From Karalla daura (taxonomy: Eukaryota; Chordata; Actinopteri; Chaetodontiformes; Leiognathidae), in contig CM055189.1 of the NCBI GenBank assembly GCA_029224185.1, forward strand, positions 2,833,840-2,897,839: a DNA stretch of 64,000 nucleotides. Reading direction: 5' to 3'. Shown piece by piece: positions 46,501 to 59,159 of this stretch. Position numbers and translations under genes: made by a program. Position 1 is the stretch's first letter; each line of letters opens with the position of its first letter. Below the pieces are notes generated by a model that worked only from the letters and a program-made list of their open reading frames with translations, did not search any database and was not told the origin of the DNA.

Positions 46501-47299
46501 TCTGACAGAGAATAAATATCTATCTTGTTGTACCACAGTCCAGCTCTCAGGCCTCTAGTCTCCATCCTCTTTGATTTCTGACTGTTTCTGTCTCCATCTT
46601 CCTTCAGGTCCAGAGGCCCAGATCGATGACAGAACCCCCAGTACTGGCCCCACTGGTACTGCTGGTTCTGCTGGTTCTGTTGTTGGTGTTGTTCTTGCTG
46701 TTGTTGGTGGTCTTGTTCTTGTTGTTGTTGCTGGTGTTGCTGGTCTCATCTTGTACCTGAGGAGACGTCAGACGATCAGTGAGTTACAGACCTGTTCTCT
46801 CCATCATGTTACCTGAACTGAGGTGTTTCCATCAAACACAACTTCATGTCTCTGCAGTCAAATCACAAACACTCTGCTGTCATGTGATGAAGATCAATCA
46901 GAAGATACCACAAGTTTGTCAAGTTTAGTGAATATAACAAGTGTGAAGTCAATGTGTGTTTTCTGTGTTAACACAGACAAGGGAGGACTCTGTGGGCCAC
47001 GGCAACAAGAGGATGGAGACCCAGACCAAGTTGTACAGCAACCCTTGAGAGGAGGTGGAGGACAGGATGGAGACCCAGACGTTCCTGGAGAGACAGTCCT
47101 GGGAGTTAACAAGGAGGATGAGGTAGAGGAGGATGAAGACCAACACAGAGCCCAACAACAGCTTCTCCCTGACAGTGACAGCAGGGATCCTGCTCCTCTT
47201 CATCAAGAGTGTAGCAGACGTGTAGCAACTCCAGCTGACACTCGTGATACAGCTGTATGTTACCAGCAACGCTCTGATGTATCTGTGCTTCATGTCTGA
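43512..47299 (+). CDS. V-set immunoglobulin membrane protein (butyrophilin/B7-like)
   Basis: Type I membrane protein of 291 aa from exons 43512-43569, 45564-45887, 46608-46778 and 46977-47299, all GT/AG and all phase 1. Exon 1 encodes the signal peptide MKFVVTFFLLINYASVVQA. Exon 2 is one V-set Ig domain: SCHV and YRCFV give the disulfide cysteines, LDWRNDG the core Trp, and LSDQGTYRC the DxGxYxC motif; FRGRTSVD is typical of MOG/butyrophilin-type domains. Exon 3 encodes a Thr/Gly stalk and a Val/Gly/Leu-rich membrane helix followed by YLRRRQT. Exon 4 is an acidic cytoplasmic tail with no ITIM or ITAM. A role in immune-cell surface recognition is inferred from the family. The one-gene-per-direct-repeat layout suggests a tandem family. 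Confidence 0.8.
44030..44950. mobile_element. Dimeric interspersed repeat ending in (AAT)n
   Basis: Within intron 1 of the Ig gene two related halves occur: GATTGGCTGTAGCAGGCAAA (44230) and GATTGGCCGTAGCGGCCAAA (44554), each followed by CGGATTCAA, ...AAGTAACT..., AATCGGACAAA and GGTCCA/GGTCCAAGGATT words. The right end has GTTGGTGGCGCTAGA and an AATAATAATAATAATAATAA tail. It resembles abundant non-coding repeats of fish genomes; the class is uncertain. Confidence 0.55.
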
Positions 47300-47351
47300 T
47301 CTCAGACGTGAATGTTTTGTCCCATTGAACACAGTCCAACTGAGTCTATCA

Positions 47352-47535
47352 CAGAGACATTCATTAACAGACAGTATGACACGAACACACGCACACACAC
47401 ACACAGTTGTAAAGGAGCAGGGAGGAGCCACAGTGACTATATGATCCAGGTAGGGAGCAACAGTCCCAGACTTGTTATCTCACTTCAGAGTCCATTTGAA
47501 GTCGACAGAGAAGGAGAAAAACTGGAGCTGTTTTA
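47352..47535 (+). repeat. Direct repeat right of the Ig gene (3' UTR)
   Basis: Second copy of the block at 43143-43330, starting about 50 bp after the Ig gene stop. It carries the same (AC)n and GGAGGAGCCACAG and is probably transcribed as 3' UTR. Confidence 0.65.
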
Positions 47536-47589
47536 CAGTTAGGATAGCGCTCATTTAATCTGGCCAAAGCACAAAGGCAAGCTGACTGT

Positions 47590-47634
<45 letters not shown>

Positions 47635-47645
47635 TGTGTGTGTGC
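47590..47645. repeat. (TG)n microsatellite
   Basis: About 50 bp of GT repeats with small interruptions between the Ig gene and the first NLR exon. Confidence 0.9.
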
Positions 47646-47706
47646 TGTGTCTCCTGCATCCTGAGCTGACAGTCAGTGTTCCTGTGTCTCCTCTCAGACT
47701 GAAGTG

Positions 47707-50700
47707 ATGAAGAGTGACCAGTCTACAGATCAGGTTCTACCCTCCAGTGATGGAGCTGGAGCCTCAGACACTCAGTAAGACACTGTTCTACTGTACACTG
47801 AGGGGAAGCTGACAGTGATACAACACTTTCACAGTTCTTTGAGACCACCTGAGCTTCTAGACAGGCTCAGTCACACTTCAGTGTTTTCCAACATGATTTT
47901 AGTAACAAATAAATGTCTTCACAGAAAGAGGAAGAGGAGTCTTGAGTCTGAGGAGGAGCAGCTGCAGACATCCAGTCAGAGCAGCACTGCACAAAGTAAG
48001 ACTGAACATCTGTCTGCTGATGTTTCCATGTCTGGAGTCTGGACCTTCTCATTCATTACAGGGACATTTGGTGTGTTGTTGAGAACATTTACAACTATTA
48101 GAAATGTCATCTATGAAAACATCTGTGATTGTTCATCACTCTGAGCTCAGTGTCAGAGCTAGGGGTCTCTGCTCCATGTTATTTACACATTACAAATACC
48201 AAACCAGCTCTCAGGACTCTGAGTATTAACAGTAACAAGTAGTGAGGGACGCTAATAAACTGCTCACATACACACACACACACACACACACAGATCTTTG
48301 TCTGCTCATATTTCAACTTACTGACACACTCAACTTCACCACATGTGCTTACATACTTCAACAATACAGAATTGTAGAATGAATATATTTTACAAACCTG
48401 TGGATCCAAATACGAGCCCAAGACGTTAGCTCACGCCACTGATGCTCAGCACGTTTATTCTCTGCACATGCGCAGAGCAGAGACTGTTTGTTTAGCGCGC
48501 CCCTACTGGTGCACAGTGGTAGTGTTGGGTTTTATACTGGTTTTATTGATATTCAAATAAAGGTTCAAATGTGAAAATGAAGAAGAGGGGGGTGTCTGTT
48601 AACATAATAAACTACATGTGACTATTCAGACCCACTACACCAGTGTTTGCTTCGTCTGCCAACAGATGGAGGTCTGCAGGAGGTTCTAGATCAACATCGG
48701 ATCAGTGTGAGGAGCAGATGTGAACGTGTGACTGAAGGAGCTGAAGGAGCAGGAGGAGAAACCCTCCTCAACAGCATCTACACTGAGCTCTACATCACAG
48801 AGGGACAGACTGAAGAGGTCAACACCCAACATGAGGTGAGGCAGCTGGAGACCACCTCCAAGAAGAAGAAGACCTACCATGATGCTCCAATTAGGTGCCA
48901 GGACATCTTCAAAGCCTTACCTGACCAGCAGAGCTCCATCAGAGTGGTCCTGACCAGCGGCGTCGCTGGAGCTGGAAAAACCTTCTCGGTGCAGAGGTTC
49001 AGCCTGGACTGGGCAGAGGGTTCAGGAAACCAAGATGTCAGTGCAGTGATTGTTCTTTCCTTCAGGGAGCTGAACCTGCTCAGAGAGGAGCAGCACAGTC
49101 TTCTCTCTCTGCTCCAGGTGTTCCATCCAACATTCCAGAAGGTGACAGCAGAGCAGCTCTCCCTCTGGAAGCTGCTCTTCATCTTTGACGGCCTGGATGA
49201 AAGCAGACTCTCTCTGGACTTCCACAACCATCAGGTTGTGTCTGATGTCTCCCAGAAGACCTCAGTCAGCATCCTGCTGACAAACCTCATCCAGGGGAAG
49301 CTGCTTCCCTCTGCTCTGCTCTGGATCACCTCCAGACCTGCAGCAGCCAATCAGATCCCTCCTGGATGTGTGGACAGAGTCACAGAAGTACGAGGCTTCA
49401 CTGAGGACCAGAAGGACCAGTACTTCAGGAAGAGGTTCAGAGATGAAAGTCTGTCCACAACCACCATCTCGCACATCAAGAAGTCCAGGAGTCTCCACAT
49501 CATGTGTCAGATCCCAGTCTTCTGCTGGATCACTGCCACAGTTCTGGAGCACATGTTGACACCAGAGCAGAGAGGAGAGCTGCCCCAGACCCTGACTGAC
49601 CTGTACTCACACTTACTGCTGCTCCAGACCAGGAGGAAGAAGCAGAAGTACCAGGAGGGACCAGAGACCAGTCCACAGGAGCTGATGGAGGACAGGGAAG
49701 TTCTTCTGAAGCTGGGGAGGCTGGCCTTTGAACATCTGGAGGAAGGAAACATAATGTTCTACCAAGAAGACCTGCAGCGCTGTGGTCTGGAGGTCTCAGA
49801 GGCCTCGGTGTACTCAGGAGTTTGTACAGAGATCTTCAGGAGAGAGTGTGAGATCTTCAAGAGGAACATCTACTGCTTTGTTCATCTGAGTGTTCAGGAG
49901 TTTCTGGCTGCAGTCTACATGCTCCACAGCTTCACCAGCAGGAAGGAGGAGGTTCTGGAGGATTTCCTGGGGAGATTACATGTTAAATCATCCCTGGATG
50001 ACTTTCTGAAGGAAGCAATGATGAAATCCTTGGAGAGTAAAAATGGCCACCTGGACCTGTTTGTACGCTTCCTTCATGGCCTCTCTCTGGAGTCCAACCA
50101 GAGAGTGTTAGGAGGTCTGCTGGGTCCCTCAGAGAACAGTCCAGAAACCATCCAGAGAGCCATCAACAACCTGAAGAAGATGAACAGTGATGATCCTGAT
50201 AGAAGCATCAACATCTTCCACTGTCTGATGGAGCTCAATGATCACTCAGTGCATCAGGAGATCCAAGAGTTCCTGAAGTCAGAGAACAGATCAGAGAAGG
50301 AGCTCTCAGAGATCCACTGCTCAGCTCTGGCCTACATGCTGCAGATGTCAGAGGAGGTTCTGGAGGAGTTGGACCTGAACAAGTACAAGGCAACACCTGA
50401 AGGACGACGGAGACTGATTCCAGCTGTGAGGAACTGCAGAAAGGCTGTGTGAGTCCAGATGTGATGATCAACACTATGAAGCAACGTAAAGCTGAAGCTC
50501 CAGAGTTAGAATAGAGACACACACTTTACACACAGACACACAATAAAACTGTGAAAACTGGTGAAACTTAGAGTGAAACCAAGTGAAACTGAGCAGTCAG
50601 TGTTAAATCAGCTGATTGTTCCTCTACAACAATCAGACACATCTTCTTCCATCTTCTAACATCTTAGTCCAGGTGATGATGCTCCAGATAAGTCCAGCTG

Positions 50701-53700
50701 GAAGACTAGAGTTGGAGCTGAAGCATCAAGATCACTCTATTCTTCCATTGTCTCTCTGTCTAACAGTTGATTTGTAAAGCACCATTCTTATACAAGGCAG
50801 TTCATAGTGCTTTACAGGGGTCAGGAGTGGAGACAGTAGAAACATTGAAAACCAGCAGATTTCAGATGGACAAGATAGCACATGTAAAGCAGCAGATGAC
50901 ACAGTAGAAGAGAGTGAAAGTGCAGCTCTAGGAGAGCTGCAGTGAACAATAATGTTTTCAGCCCTGATTTCAGTGAGCTGAACGTTGGTGCTGGAACACC
51001 TCAGGTGTTCAGGGAGGTTGTTCCACAGCTGAGGACCACAGAAGATACCTGCAGCTTCACCCTGCTGGGTTCTGATCCTGGAGACACTGAGTAGACCTGT
51101 CCCTGACCTCTGACATGTATTTAGGCCCAAGACCAGTCAAGGACTGGTAGACCAGTAAGAGCAGGGGTGTCAAACTCACTCCACAAAGGGCCGTGTGGCT
51201 GCAGGTTTTTATTCCAACCAAGCAGCAACACACCTGACTTGACTCCCTTCAGACAGCTGATCAGGTCAGACTGTGAACTGTTGATTGGTTGGAACAAAAA
51301 CCTGCAGCCACACGGCCCTTTGTGGAGTGAGTTTGACACCCCTGAGTAAGAGGATTTCAACTGGATCCTGGACCCCCAGGAAGCCAGTGGGTGTGTGTGT
51401 GTGTGTGGGTGTGTGTGTGGGTGTGTGTGGGCCAAAACTGCAGGAGGATCAAAACAAAGATGAGTCAGAAGAAGAATTCTAGAAAATAAGAAGAAAAGTC
51501 GTCCAGAACAGTAGTTTCCCCTGGACCCTAGAGAGATGGAAAGCAGATGTGGTTACATCACACACATCAAAGATTCACTGACTGATGGAGACACATGACT
51601 GAGGCTCAAACACAGGAGCTGCAGTGGTTTCACAGCTCACTGAACATCATCTCAAGTTAAATAAAGACTAATATTTGCTCTGTGCTACAAATGTACATCT
51701 GTGTCTTTAAAGTGTCAGATTTCACTTTGATTTTCTCTGTCATCACAGATTTTCTAACTGTGGACTGTCAGAGCTTCACTGTGAAGTTGTAGTCTCAGCT
51801 CTGAGATCCAGTCCCTCACATCTGACACATCTGGACCTGAACCAGAACAACCTGAAGGATTCAGGAGTGAAGCGGCTGTGTGCTGGACTGGAGAGTCCAC
51901 ACTGTCGACTGGAGACTCTGAGGTCAGTTCAGGGACTCTGATCTTTTCCACTGTGTATCTGAACTCATCATCAAGTCCACACCCCAGCAGCACTGCTCTG
52001 TATCACTGTAGAAACTTCCTGTGGAAGAATCTTCTAGTTTGTTCTTCATGTTGTTAGTAGAAGTAGTAGGAGTAGGAGCAGCAGGTGGCTGAGAGCTAGA
52101 ATGTTACAGTACATATGTTCAGTACAACTCGTCACCTTCTTCTCTTCCCTACAATGAAAATACTGTGTATGCATTTTTTAGCTGAGTAATCAAATAAATA
52201 ATGGACAGATTAACGGATTATCAAACTAACCGTTAGTTGCAGCCCGACTGTTAAACATGTGATGTTTCCATCAACTGAACCTGGTTCGTGTTGAATCATA
52301 ACTTCCATCTATAAAGCTGTGGATATTCATGTTTCTGTCCCAAAATACAGTCCCAAAAGACTTTTATCTTGAAGGAAATGTAGGAAATGTCCAGTGTTGG
52401 TTGTTGAACTGAATGATTGTGGATCATCTTTATTAAATGGTCTCCTGTCTCCAGAAGATCCTCCGAGCTCAGACTGGTTTGAAACTGATCCAGTTTATCT
52501 GCTGCAGTGTGAATATTTCTCTGGTCTCTGTTGGTTTCTCCCCTGATTCCAGACTGTTCTGAGATCAGCAGAGTGTTATTAACCTGTGTGGACATGAACA
52601 GGTGTATGAATGTTGAATGAGCTGACATGTGGATGATGTGTAGAAGGAGACATGATGATGATCAATAACAAGGACAAAGTCACTCCACTTGTAGAGAGAA
52701 GCTCAGTGATCAGGACAGAGTCATGTTGAGCTCCACATGATCAACCTGAACTCATCTGATGGACTAAACATGGATTTGATCTTCATTTATTCTTTATTCA
52801 GGTTGAGGTGCTGCTGGTTGTCAGAGATCAGCTGTGCTTCTCTGGCCTCAGCTCTGAAGTCCAACCCCTCCCATCTCAAACATCTGGATCTGAGCTGGAA
52901 CGAGTTGCAGGATTCAGGAGTGAAGGAGCTGTGTGATCTTCTGGAGAGTCCAGACTGTAGACTGGAGACTCTGAGGTCAGATTCCATGTTCTTCTTCTGT
53001 GCTGAGATCAACATGATGTGAAAGTTGTGGTGACTCTAACCTGCAGACATGAGGCTGATGTTCTCCTGGTCCTCACTGAGTGTCTTCATCATCAACTCTG
53101 TCTCTTCTTCTCTGGTTTGGTCCAGTGACTGTGGCAGAGCAGTGTTGAGCTCCACAGTTCAAACCTTCACATAACAAGAACAATCTAGACTGGATAATTC
53201 CCTCTGAAGCTCCTCAATACTTCATCTCTATGATGGATGTCATGATTTCCTGCTTTCACTGACAGTTCAACATGCAGTGGGTCCAGAAAACATTCAGACC
53301 CCCTCACATTTACACTCTTTGTTACACTGCAGTCCTTTGCTAAAATGATGAACCTTCATTGTTGTCCTCATTATGTTCACACAGCACCCCACTGTGACCA
53401 GAAACACAGAAATCCACAGCAGCAGTTCAATATATGAGTGTCCCAGCAAAGGCTCTGAATGCTTCTGACCATGGGATGTTTACCACGGAGCAGTAGGACC
53501 ACACTGAGATGAAGAACATCACAAGTTATGAGGATAAAGTCATAAATTACCAGAATAATGTCATAATATAACAAGAATAAAGTCATAAATGACTAGAGTA
53601 AAGTCGTAGATTGATGAGACTAAACTCATAATACTATGAGACAGGTGGAGCTGTAGAGATGAAGAGGTGGAGTCACCAGCTCTTTATTGAAGTAGCAGCT

Positions 53701-56700
53701 CGTTGTCATTAATATCACTGAGAGCTCTTCTTCACTCTTAGTTCTTCACACTTCTGCTTCCTGCTGGCTCCAGCTGTTTGGAGTTTCCATTTTCTAAACT
53801 TGTTCATTTTGAACCTTCTTCAGCTCTGAGCAGATGATGAGACACTGAGTGATTCCAGCAGGAACATTGTCTTCTGACCTGACTTCAGTTAATCTTTATT
53901 CAGGTTGGAGCGCTGCAGGTTGTCAGAGACCAGCTGTGCTTCTCTGGCCTCAGCTCTGAAGTCCAACCCCTCCCATCTCAAACATCTGGATCTGAGTGGA
54001 AACTATGCGCTAAAGGATTCAGGAGTGAAGGAGCTGTGTGATCTTCTGGAGAGTCCACTCTGTAGACTGGAGACCCTGGAGTGAGTTCACTGACTCTGTT
54101 ACTGTTGAACATGTGATGTTTCCATCAACAGCTGAACAGCTCTCTTATTATTTAGAGGCTGTCCCACACACAGTTTATCTCCAAGTGCTTTTCTAGAATA
54201 GTTTCAGTCAGGGAGCTCCTCCTTGTCAGGCGATCCTCCTCCTGGGATCAGGGAGTGAGGACAGCTGCTGCTGCACATGCTCCTTCTGTTGGTTGAAGGA
54301 GTGAGGAGTGAAACTGTGTTTTTCACCTCTAAATTCACTTATTTTGGTGTTTGAAGTCGACCCGGATCGTTTTTGTTGATGTCAATACCTTAGAATTCCT
54401 CTGTTGAAGTGAACTCTCTGTGAGTGCTTTCTGTTTAGTGAGTGGAAGACCTCCTCCTCACAAGCTGCTCTGATGTTAATGTGACCATCAGTTTTAGAAC
54501 AAAGAGTAGCCATAACAGCTGGATTTGGTATACTGGTGCAGATTCCCAGGTACTGGTTCCATACTGGTCCAAATGTGGAAGGTACCCCTCTCTCATCTGG
54601 GTGGACTATAATGTATTGTATCTTCATTTATTCTTTATTCAGGTTGGGGCGCTGCAGTTTGTCAGAGACCAGCTGTGCTTCTCTGGCCTCAGCTCTGAAG
54701 TCCAACCCCTCCCATCTGAAACATCTGGAGCTGAGTGAAAACTACAACCTGCAGGATTCAGGAGTGAAGGAGCTGTGTGATCTTCTGGAGAGTCCACTCT
54801 GTAGACTGGAGACTCTGGAGTGAGTTCACTGACTCTGTTACTGCTGAACATCTGATGTTTCCATCAACAGCTGAACCTGGTTCATGTTGAGTCATAACTT
54901 CCATCTATAAAGCTGTGGATTTACTTTGCTTTGTATTTTCATGTTTCTGTCCCAAATACAGTCCCAAAAGACTTTTATCTTGAAGGAAATGTAGGAAATG
55001 TCCAGTGTTGGTTGTTGAACTGAATGATTGTGGATCATCTTTATTAAATGGTCTCCTGTCTCCAGAAGATCCTCCGAGCTCAGACTGGTTTGAAACTGAT
55101 CCAGTTTATCTGCTGAAGTGTGAATATTTCTCTGGTCTCTGTTGGTTTCTCCCCTGATTCCAGACTGTTCTGAGATCAGCAGAGTATTATTAACCTGTGT
55201 GGACATGAACAGGTGCATGAATGTTGAGCTGACATGTGGATGATGTGTAGAAGGAGACATGATGATGATCAATAACAAGGACAAAGTCACTCCACTCATT
55301 GTAGAGAGAAGCTCAGTGATCAGGACAGAGTCATGTTGAGCTCCACATGATCAACCTGAACTCATCTGATGGACTAAACATGGATTTGATCTTCATTTAT
55401 TCTTTATTCAGGTTGAGGGGCTGCAGGTTGTCAAAGATCAGCTGTGCTTCTCTGGTCTCAGCTCTGAAGTCCAACCCCTCCCATCTCAAACATCTGGATC
55501 TGAGCAACAACGAGCTGCAGGATTCAGGAGTGAAGGAGCTGTGTGATCTTCTGGAGATTCCACTCTGTGGACTGGAGACTCTGAGGTGAGTTCACTGACT
55601 CTGTTACTGCTGAACATGTGATGTTCCCATCAACAGCTGAACCTGGTTCATGCTGAGTCAGACCTGCACACCTGTTGGACACAGGTTCAAAGGAGGCAGC
55701 AGGTGAGCAGAGGAGAATGAGGAGGAGAAGCCAAGCAGTTTCTAACATGAAATGGCAAGAGGTGGTAGAGCAGCCAAGAGCTGGACTCCAGTAAGAGTCC
55801 TGTTGCTGTAGAATCCAAGGACTCCAGTCCCAGTCTAAAGTAGTTGGCCAAATACTAACTAGAGTAAGAGTAGAAAGTACTGAGTGAAAACACTACTCAA
55901 GTACTGAGTAGATACTGAGTAACTGCTGTACTGATGTTCAACAGAATATCTCTTGAACAATAAATAATAATGAAATAAAACATCTCTATGTGAAGTGGAA
56001 GACCTCCTCCTCACAAGCTGCTCTGATGTTTTTGTGACCATCAGATTTAGAACAAAGAGTAGCCATAACAGCTGGATTTGGTATACTGGTGCAGATGCCC
56101 AGGTACTGGTTCCATACTGGTCCAAATGTGGAAGGTACCCCTCCCTCATCTGGGTGGACTATCATGTATTTTTATCTTCATTTATTCTTTATTCAGGTTG
56201 AGGGGCTGCAGGTTGTCAGAGATCAGCTGTGCTTCTCTGGCCTCAGCTCTGAAGTCCAACCCCTCCCATCTCAAACATCTGGATCTGAGTGGAAACATCT
56301 ACCTGCAGGATTCATCAGTGAAGGAGCTGTGTGATCTTCTGGAGAGTCCACTCTGTAGACTGGAGACTCTGAGGTCAGACTCCATGTTCTTCTTCTGTGC
56401 TGAGATCAACATGATGTGAAAGTCGTGGTGACTCTAAACTGCAGACATGAGGCTGATGTTCTCCTGGTCCTCACTGAGTGTCTTCATCATCAACTCTGTC
56501 TCTTCTTCTCTGGTTTGGTCCAGTGACTGTGGCAGAACAGTGTTGAGCTCCACAGTTCAAACCTTCACATAACAAGAACAATCTAGACTGGATAATTCCC
56601 TCTGAAGCTCCTCAATACTTCATCTTTATGATGGATGTCATGATTTCCTGCTTTCACTGACAGTTCAACATGCAGTGGGTCCAGAAAGCATTCAGACCCC

Positions 56701-59159
56701 CTCACATTTACACTCTTTGTTACACTGCAGTCCTTTGCTAAAATGATGAACCTTCATTGTTGTCCTCATTATGTTCACACAGCACCCCACTGTGACCAGA
56801 AACACAGAAATCCACAGCAGCAGTTCAATATATGAGTGTCACAGCAAAGGCTCTGAATGCTTCTGACCATGGGATGTTTACCACGGAGCAGTAGGACCAC
56901 ACTGAGATGAAGAACATCACAAGTCATGAGGATAAAGTCATAAATTACCAGAATAATGTCATAATAATCTGAGAATAAAGTGGTCCAGAAGTAGTTGGAG
57001 AAGAGGAAAGGTGAGCAGGTGAGGTTGATGTAGACTCCATGTTAAAGGTTAATTAAACTGAACAGTTTAATTAACCTTTAACCACCTACTTCCATTTGAA
57101 GGACAGCTTTAATCTTGTAATGTTGTGACTTTATTCTTCTCATATTATACTTTAATCTACAACTTTATTCTCTAGAATTGTGATGTTTTTTCCTGACTGT
57201 GGCTCTAATACTCCACCATAGATATTCCAGTTGTTCTTTGTTAGTACATTTGTAAAATATTGATCATTTCTGTGTTTTTGTCACATTGGGGTGCTGCGTG
57301 TTCGTTACTGAGGAAGAAATTAACTTCACTGATTTCATCAAAGGGCTGAAATGTAACAAGAGAGAAACATTTAAGGTGGACTGAATGTTTTCTGGACCCA
57401 CTGTGAATATTCTGTATGTTAACACTAACAAACAACAAATATCTTCAGTGTTGATCTTTTTCTAACAATGTGATGCAGCATTATGATGCTTCTACTGACT
57501 GAACAGTTCAAAGAGAAGATGCTGTGATGTCATGAGTCCAGTATTCTCCAGAAATATTGTTCATGTCTTCTCCTCACATTTCTCTGAGGTCCATCCTGAC
57601 ATGTTTGTCCTCTTGGTAAACTTTGTGATGTTGAGTGGAGTCTTCAGTCAGTGTGTGGCTTCTTCTTGGTGTTTGGCTGCTCAGCATGAGTTTGTACAGA
57701 TGGAGAAACAGGTGGAGCTGCAGAGATGAAGAGGTGGAGTCACCAGCTCTTTATTAAAGTAGCAGCTCGTTGTCATTAATATCACTGAGAGCTCTTCTTC
57801 ACTCTTTGTTCTTCACACTGCTGCTTCCTGTTGGCTCCAGCTGTTTGGAGTTTCCATTTTCTAAACTTGTTCATTTTGAACCTTCTTCAGCTCTGAGCAG
57901 ATGATGAGACACTGAGTGATTCCAGCAGGAACATTGTCTCCTGACCTGACTTCTTTTATTCTTTATTCAGGTTGGAGCGCTGCAGGTTGTCAGAGACCAG
58001 CTGTGCTTCTCTGGCCTCAGCTCTGAAGTCCAACCCCTCCCATCTCAAACATCTGGATCTGAGTATCAACGAGCTGCAGGATTCAGGAGTGAAGGAGCTG
58101 TGTGATCTTCTGGAGAGTCCACTCTGTGGACTGGAGACTCTGGAGTGAGTTCACTGTCTCTGTTACTGTTGAACATGTGATGTTTCCATCAACAGCTGAA
58201 CCTGGTTCATGCTGAGTCAGACCTGCACACCTGTTGGACACAGGTTCAAAGGAGGCAGCAGGTGAGCAGAGGAGAATGAGGAGGAGAAGCCAAGCAGTTT
58301 CTAACATGAAATGGCAAGAGGTGGTAGAGCAGCTAAGAGCTGGACTCCAGTAAGAGTCCTGTTGCTGTAGAATCCAAGGACTCCAGTCCCAGTCTAAAGT
58401 AGTTGGCCAAATACTAACTAGAGTAAGAGTAGAAAGTACTGAGTGAAAACACTACTCAAGTACTGAGTAGATACTGAGTAACTGCTGTACTGATGTTCAA
58501 CAGAATATCTCTTGAACAATAAATAATAATGAAATAAAACATCTCTATGTGAAATAAAACACACATTAAACCTTGAAGAACTTCAAAGTTTGGTGTTTGA
58601 AGTCAACCTCGATAGTTTTTGTTGATGTCAATACATTAGAACTCCTCTGTTGAAATGAACTCTCTGTGAGTGCTGGTATACCGGTGAGTGCACCAGTATA
58701 CCAACAGCTGGATTTGGTATACTGGTGCAGATTCCCAGGTACTGGTTCCATACTGGTCCAAATGTGGAAGGTACCCCTCCCTCATCTGGGTGGACTATAA
58801 TGTATTTGATCTTCATTTATTCTTTATTCAGGTTGAGGGGCTGCAGGTTGTCAGAGGTCAGCTGTGCTTCTCTGGCCTCAGCTCTGAAGTCCAACCCCTC
58901 CCATCTCAAACATCTGGATCTGAGTGGAAACAAGCTGCAGTATTCATCAGTGAAGGAGCTGTGTGGTCTTCTGGAGAGTCCACACTGTCGACTGGAGACT
59001 CTGAGGTCAGACTCCATGTTCTTCTTCTGTGCTGAGATCAACATGATGTGAAAGTCGTGGTGACTCTAAACTGCAGACATGAGGCTGATGTTCTCCTGGT
59101 CCTCACTGAGTGTCTTCATCATCAACTCTGTCTCTTCTTCTCTCATCAGGTGGAAGTGA
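47707..59159 (+). CDS. NLR (NLRC3-like) receptor: FISNA-NACHT-LRR, 12 exons
   Basis: Predicted cytosolic pattern-recognition receptor of about 1110 aa. Exons: 47698-47774 (ATG at 47707), 47925-47995, 48666-50448, 51749-51922, 52802-52975, 53904-54080, 54643-54819, 55412-55585, 56197-56373, 57971-58144, 58832-59005 and 59150-59159. The junctions keep the frame throughout. The large exon encodes FISNA (TLLNSIYTELYITEG, HEVRQLE), then NACHT with Walker A GVAGAGKT near residue 145 and Walker B LLFIFDGLDE near residue 220, then the winged-helix/superhelical part with FVHLSVQEFLAA. Each of eight later exons encodes 58-59 residues of ribonuclease-inhibitor-type LRRs (LKHLDLS.N.LQDSGVKELC). The last exon adds only Trp-Lys-stop. 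No PYD, CARD or B30.2 is seen. Exons upstream of 47698 cannot be excluded, since that exon has its own acceptor. Confidence 0.85.
48265..48292. repeat. (AC)n microsatellite in the NLR intron
   Basis: About 13 AC units before the large NACHT exon. Confidence 0.9.
50755..51390 (-). mobile_element. LINE reverse-transcriptase 3' fragment in NLR intron 3
   Basis: On the minus strand LTGLPVLDWSWA-type codons and YMSEVRDRST-like codons precede GIFCGPQLWNNLPEHLRCSS. Further left come a frame-broken tail and a 3' end with CCCTGTAAAGCACTATGAAC and CTTGTATAAGAATGGTGCTT. This is the L2-like tail pattern: LxWLP, PQLWNxLP, then a short non-coding end rich in TATAAAT-like words. It is interrupted by a hAT MITE. 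Confidence 0.6.
51162..51344. mobile_element. hAT-type MITE, 183 bp, with 8-bp target duplication
   Basis: The ends are inverted repeats of about 55-60 bp, beginning CAGGGGTGTCAAACTCACTC and ending in the complement, ...GAGTTTGACACCCCTG. The direct repeat AGTAAGAG flanks it at 51154-51161 and 51345-51352, the 8-bp duplication typical of hAT elements. No coding capacity. It is nested in a LINE fragment. Confidence 0.93.
51389..51432. repeat. (GT)n / GTGTGGGT microsatellite
   Basis: About 44 bp of GT repeats with GGGT interruptions inside the LINE fragment of the NLR intron. Confidence 0.85.
52250..58560. repeat. Duplicated intron modules within the NLR gene
   Basis: Near-identical blocks: 52260-52800 with 54870-55411; 52976-53560 with 56374-56965; 53640-53903 with 57710-57970; 54430-54642 with 55990-56196 and 58680-58831 in part; 55590-55985 with 58145-58560. 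Each block abuts an LRR exon, showing that exons and introns were copied together. Confidence 0.85.

Noticed and set aside
46949..47431. Minus-strand 160-codon frame opposite the Ig gene tail
   Set aside because: The plus strand has a consistent four-exon model with matching phases; the antisense frame has no recognisable domain.
55524..55748. Minus-strand MLETAWLLLLILLCSPAASF, signal-peptide-like frame (again at 58083-58307)
   Set aside because: It looks like a secretory leader, but it lies inside duplicated NLR introns, is antisense to an LRR exon over part of its length and has no following domain.
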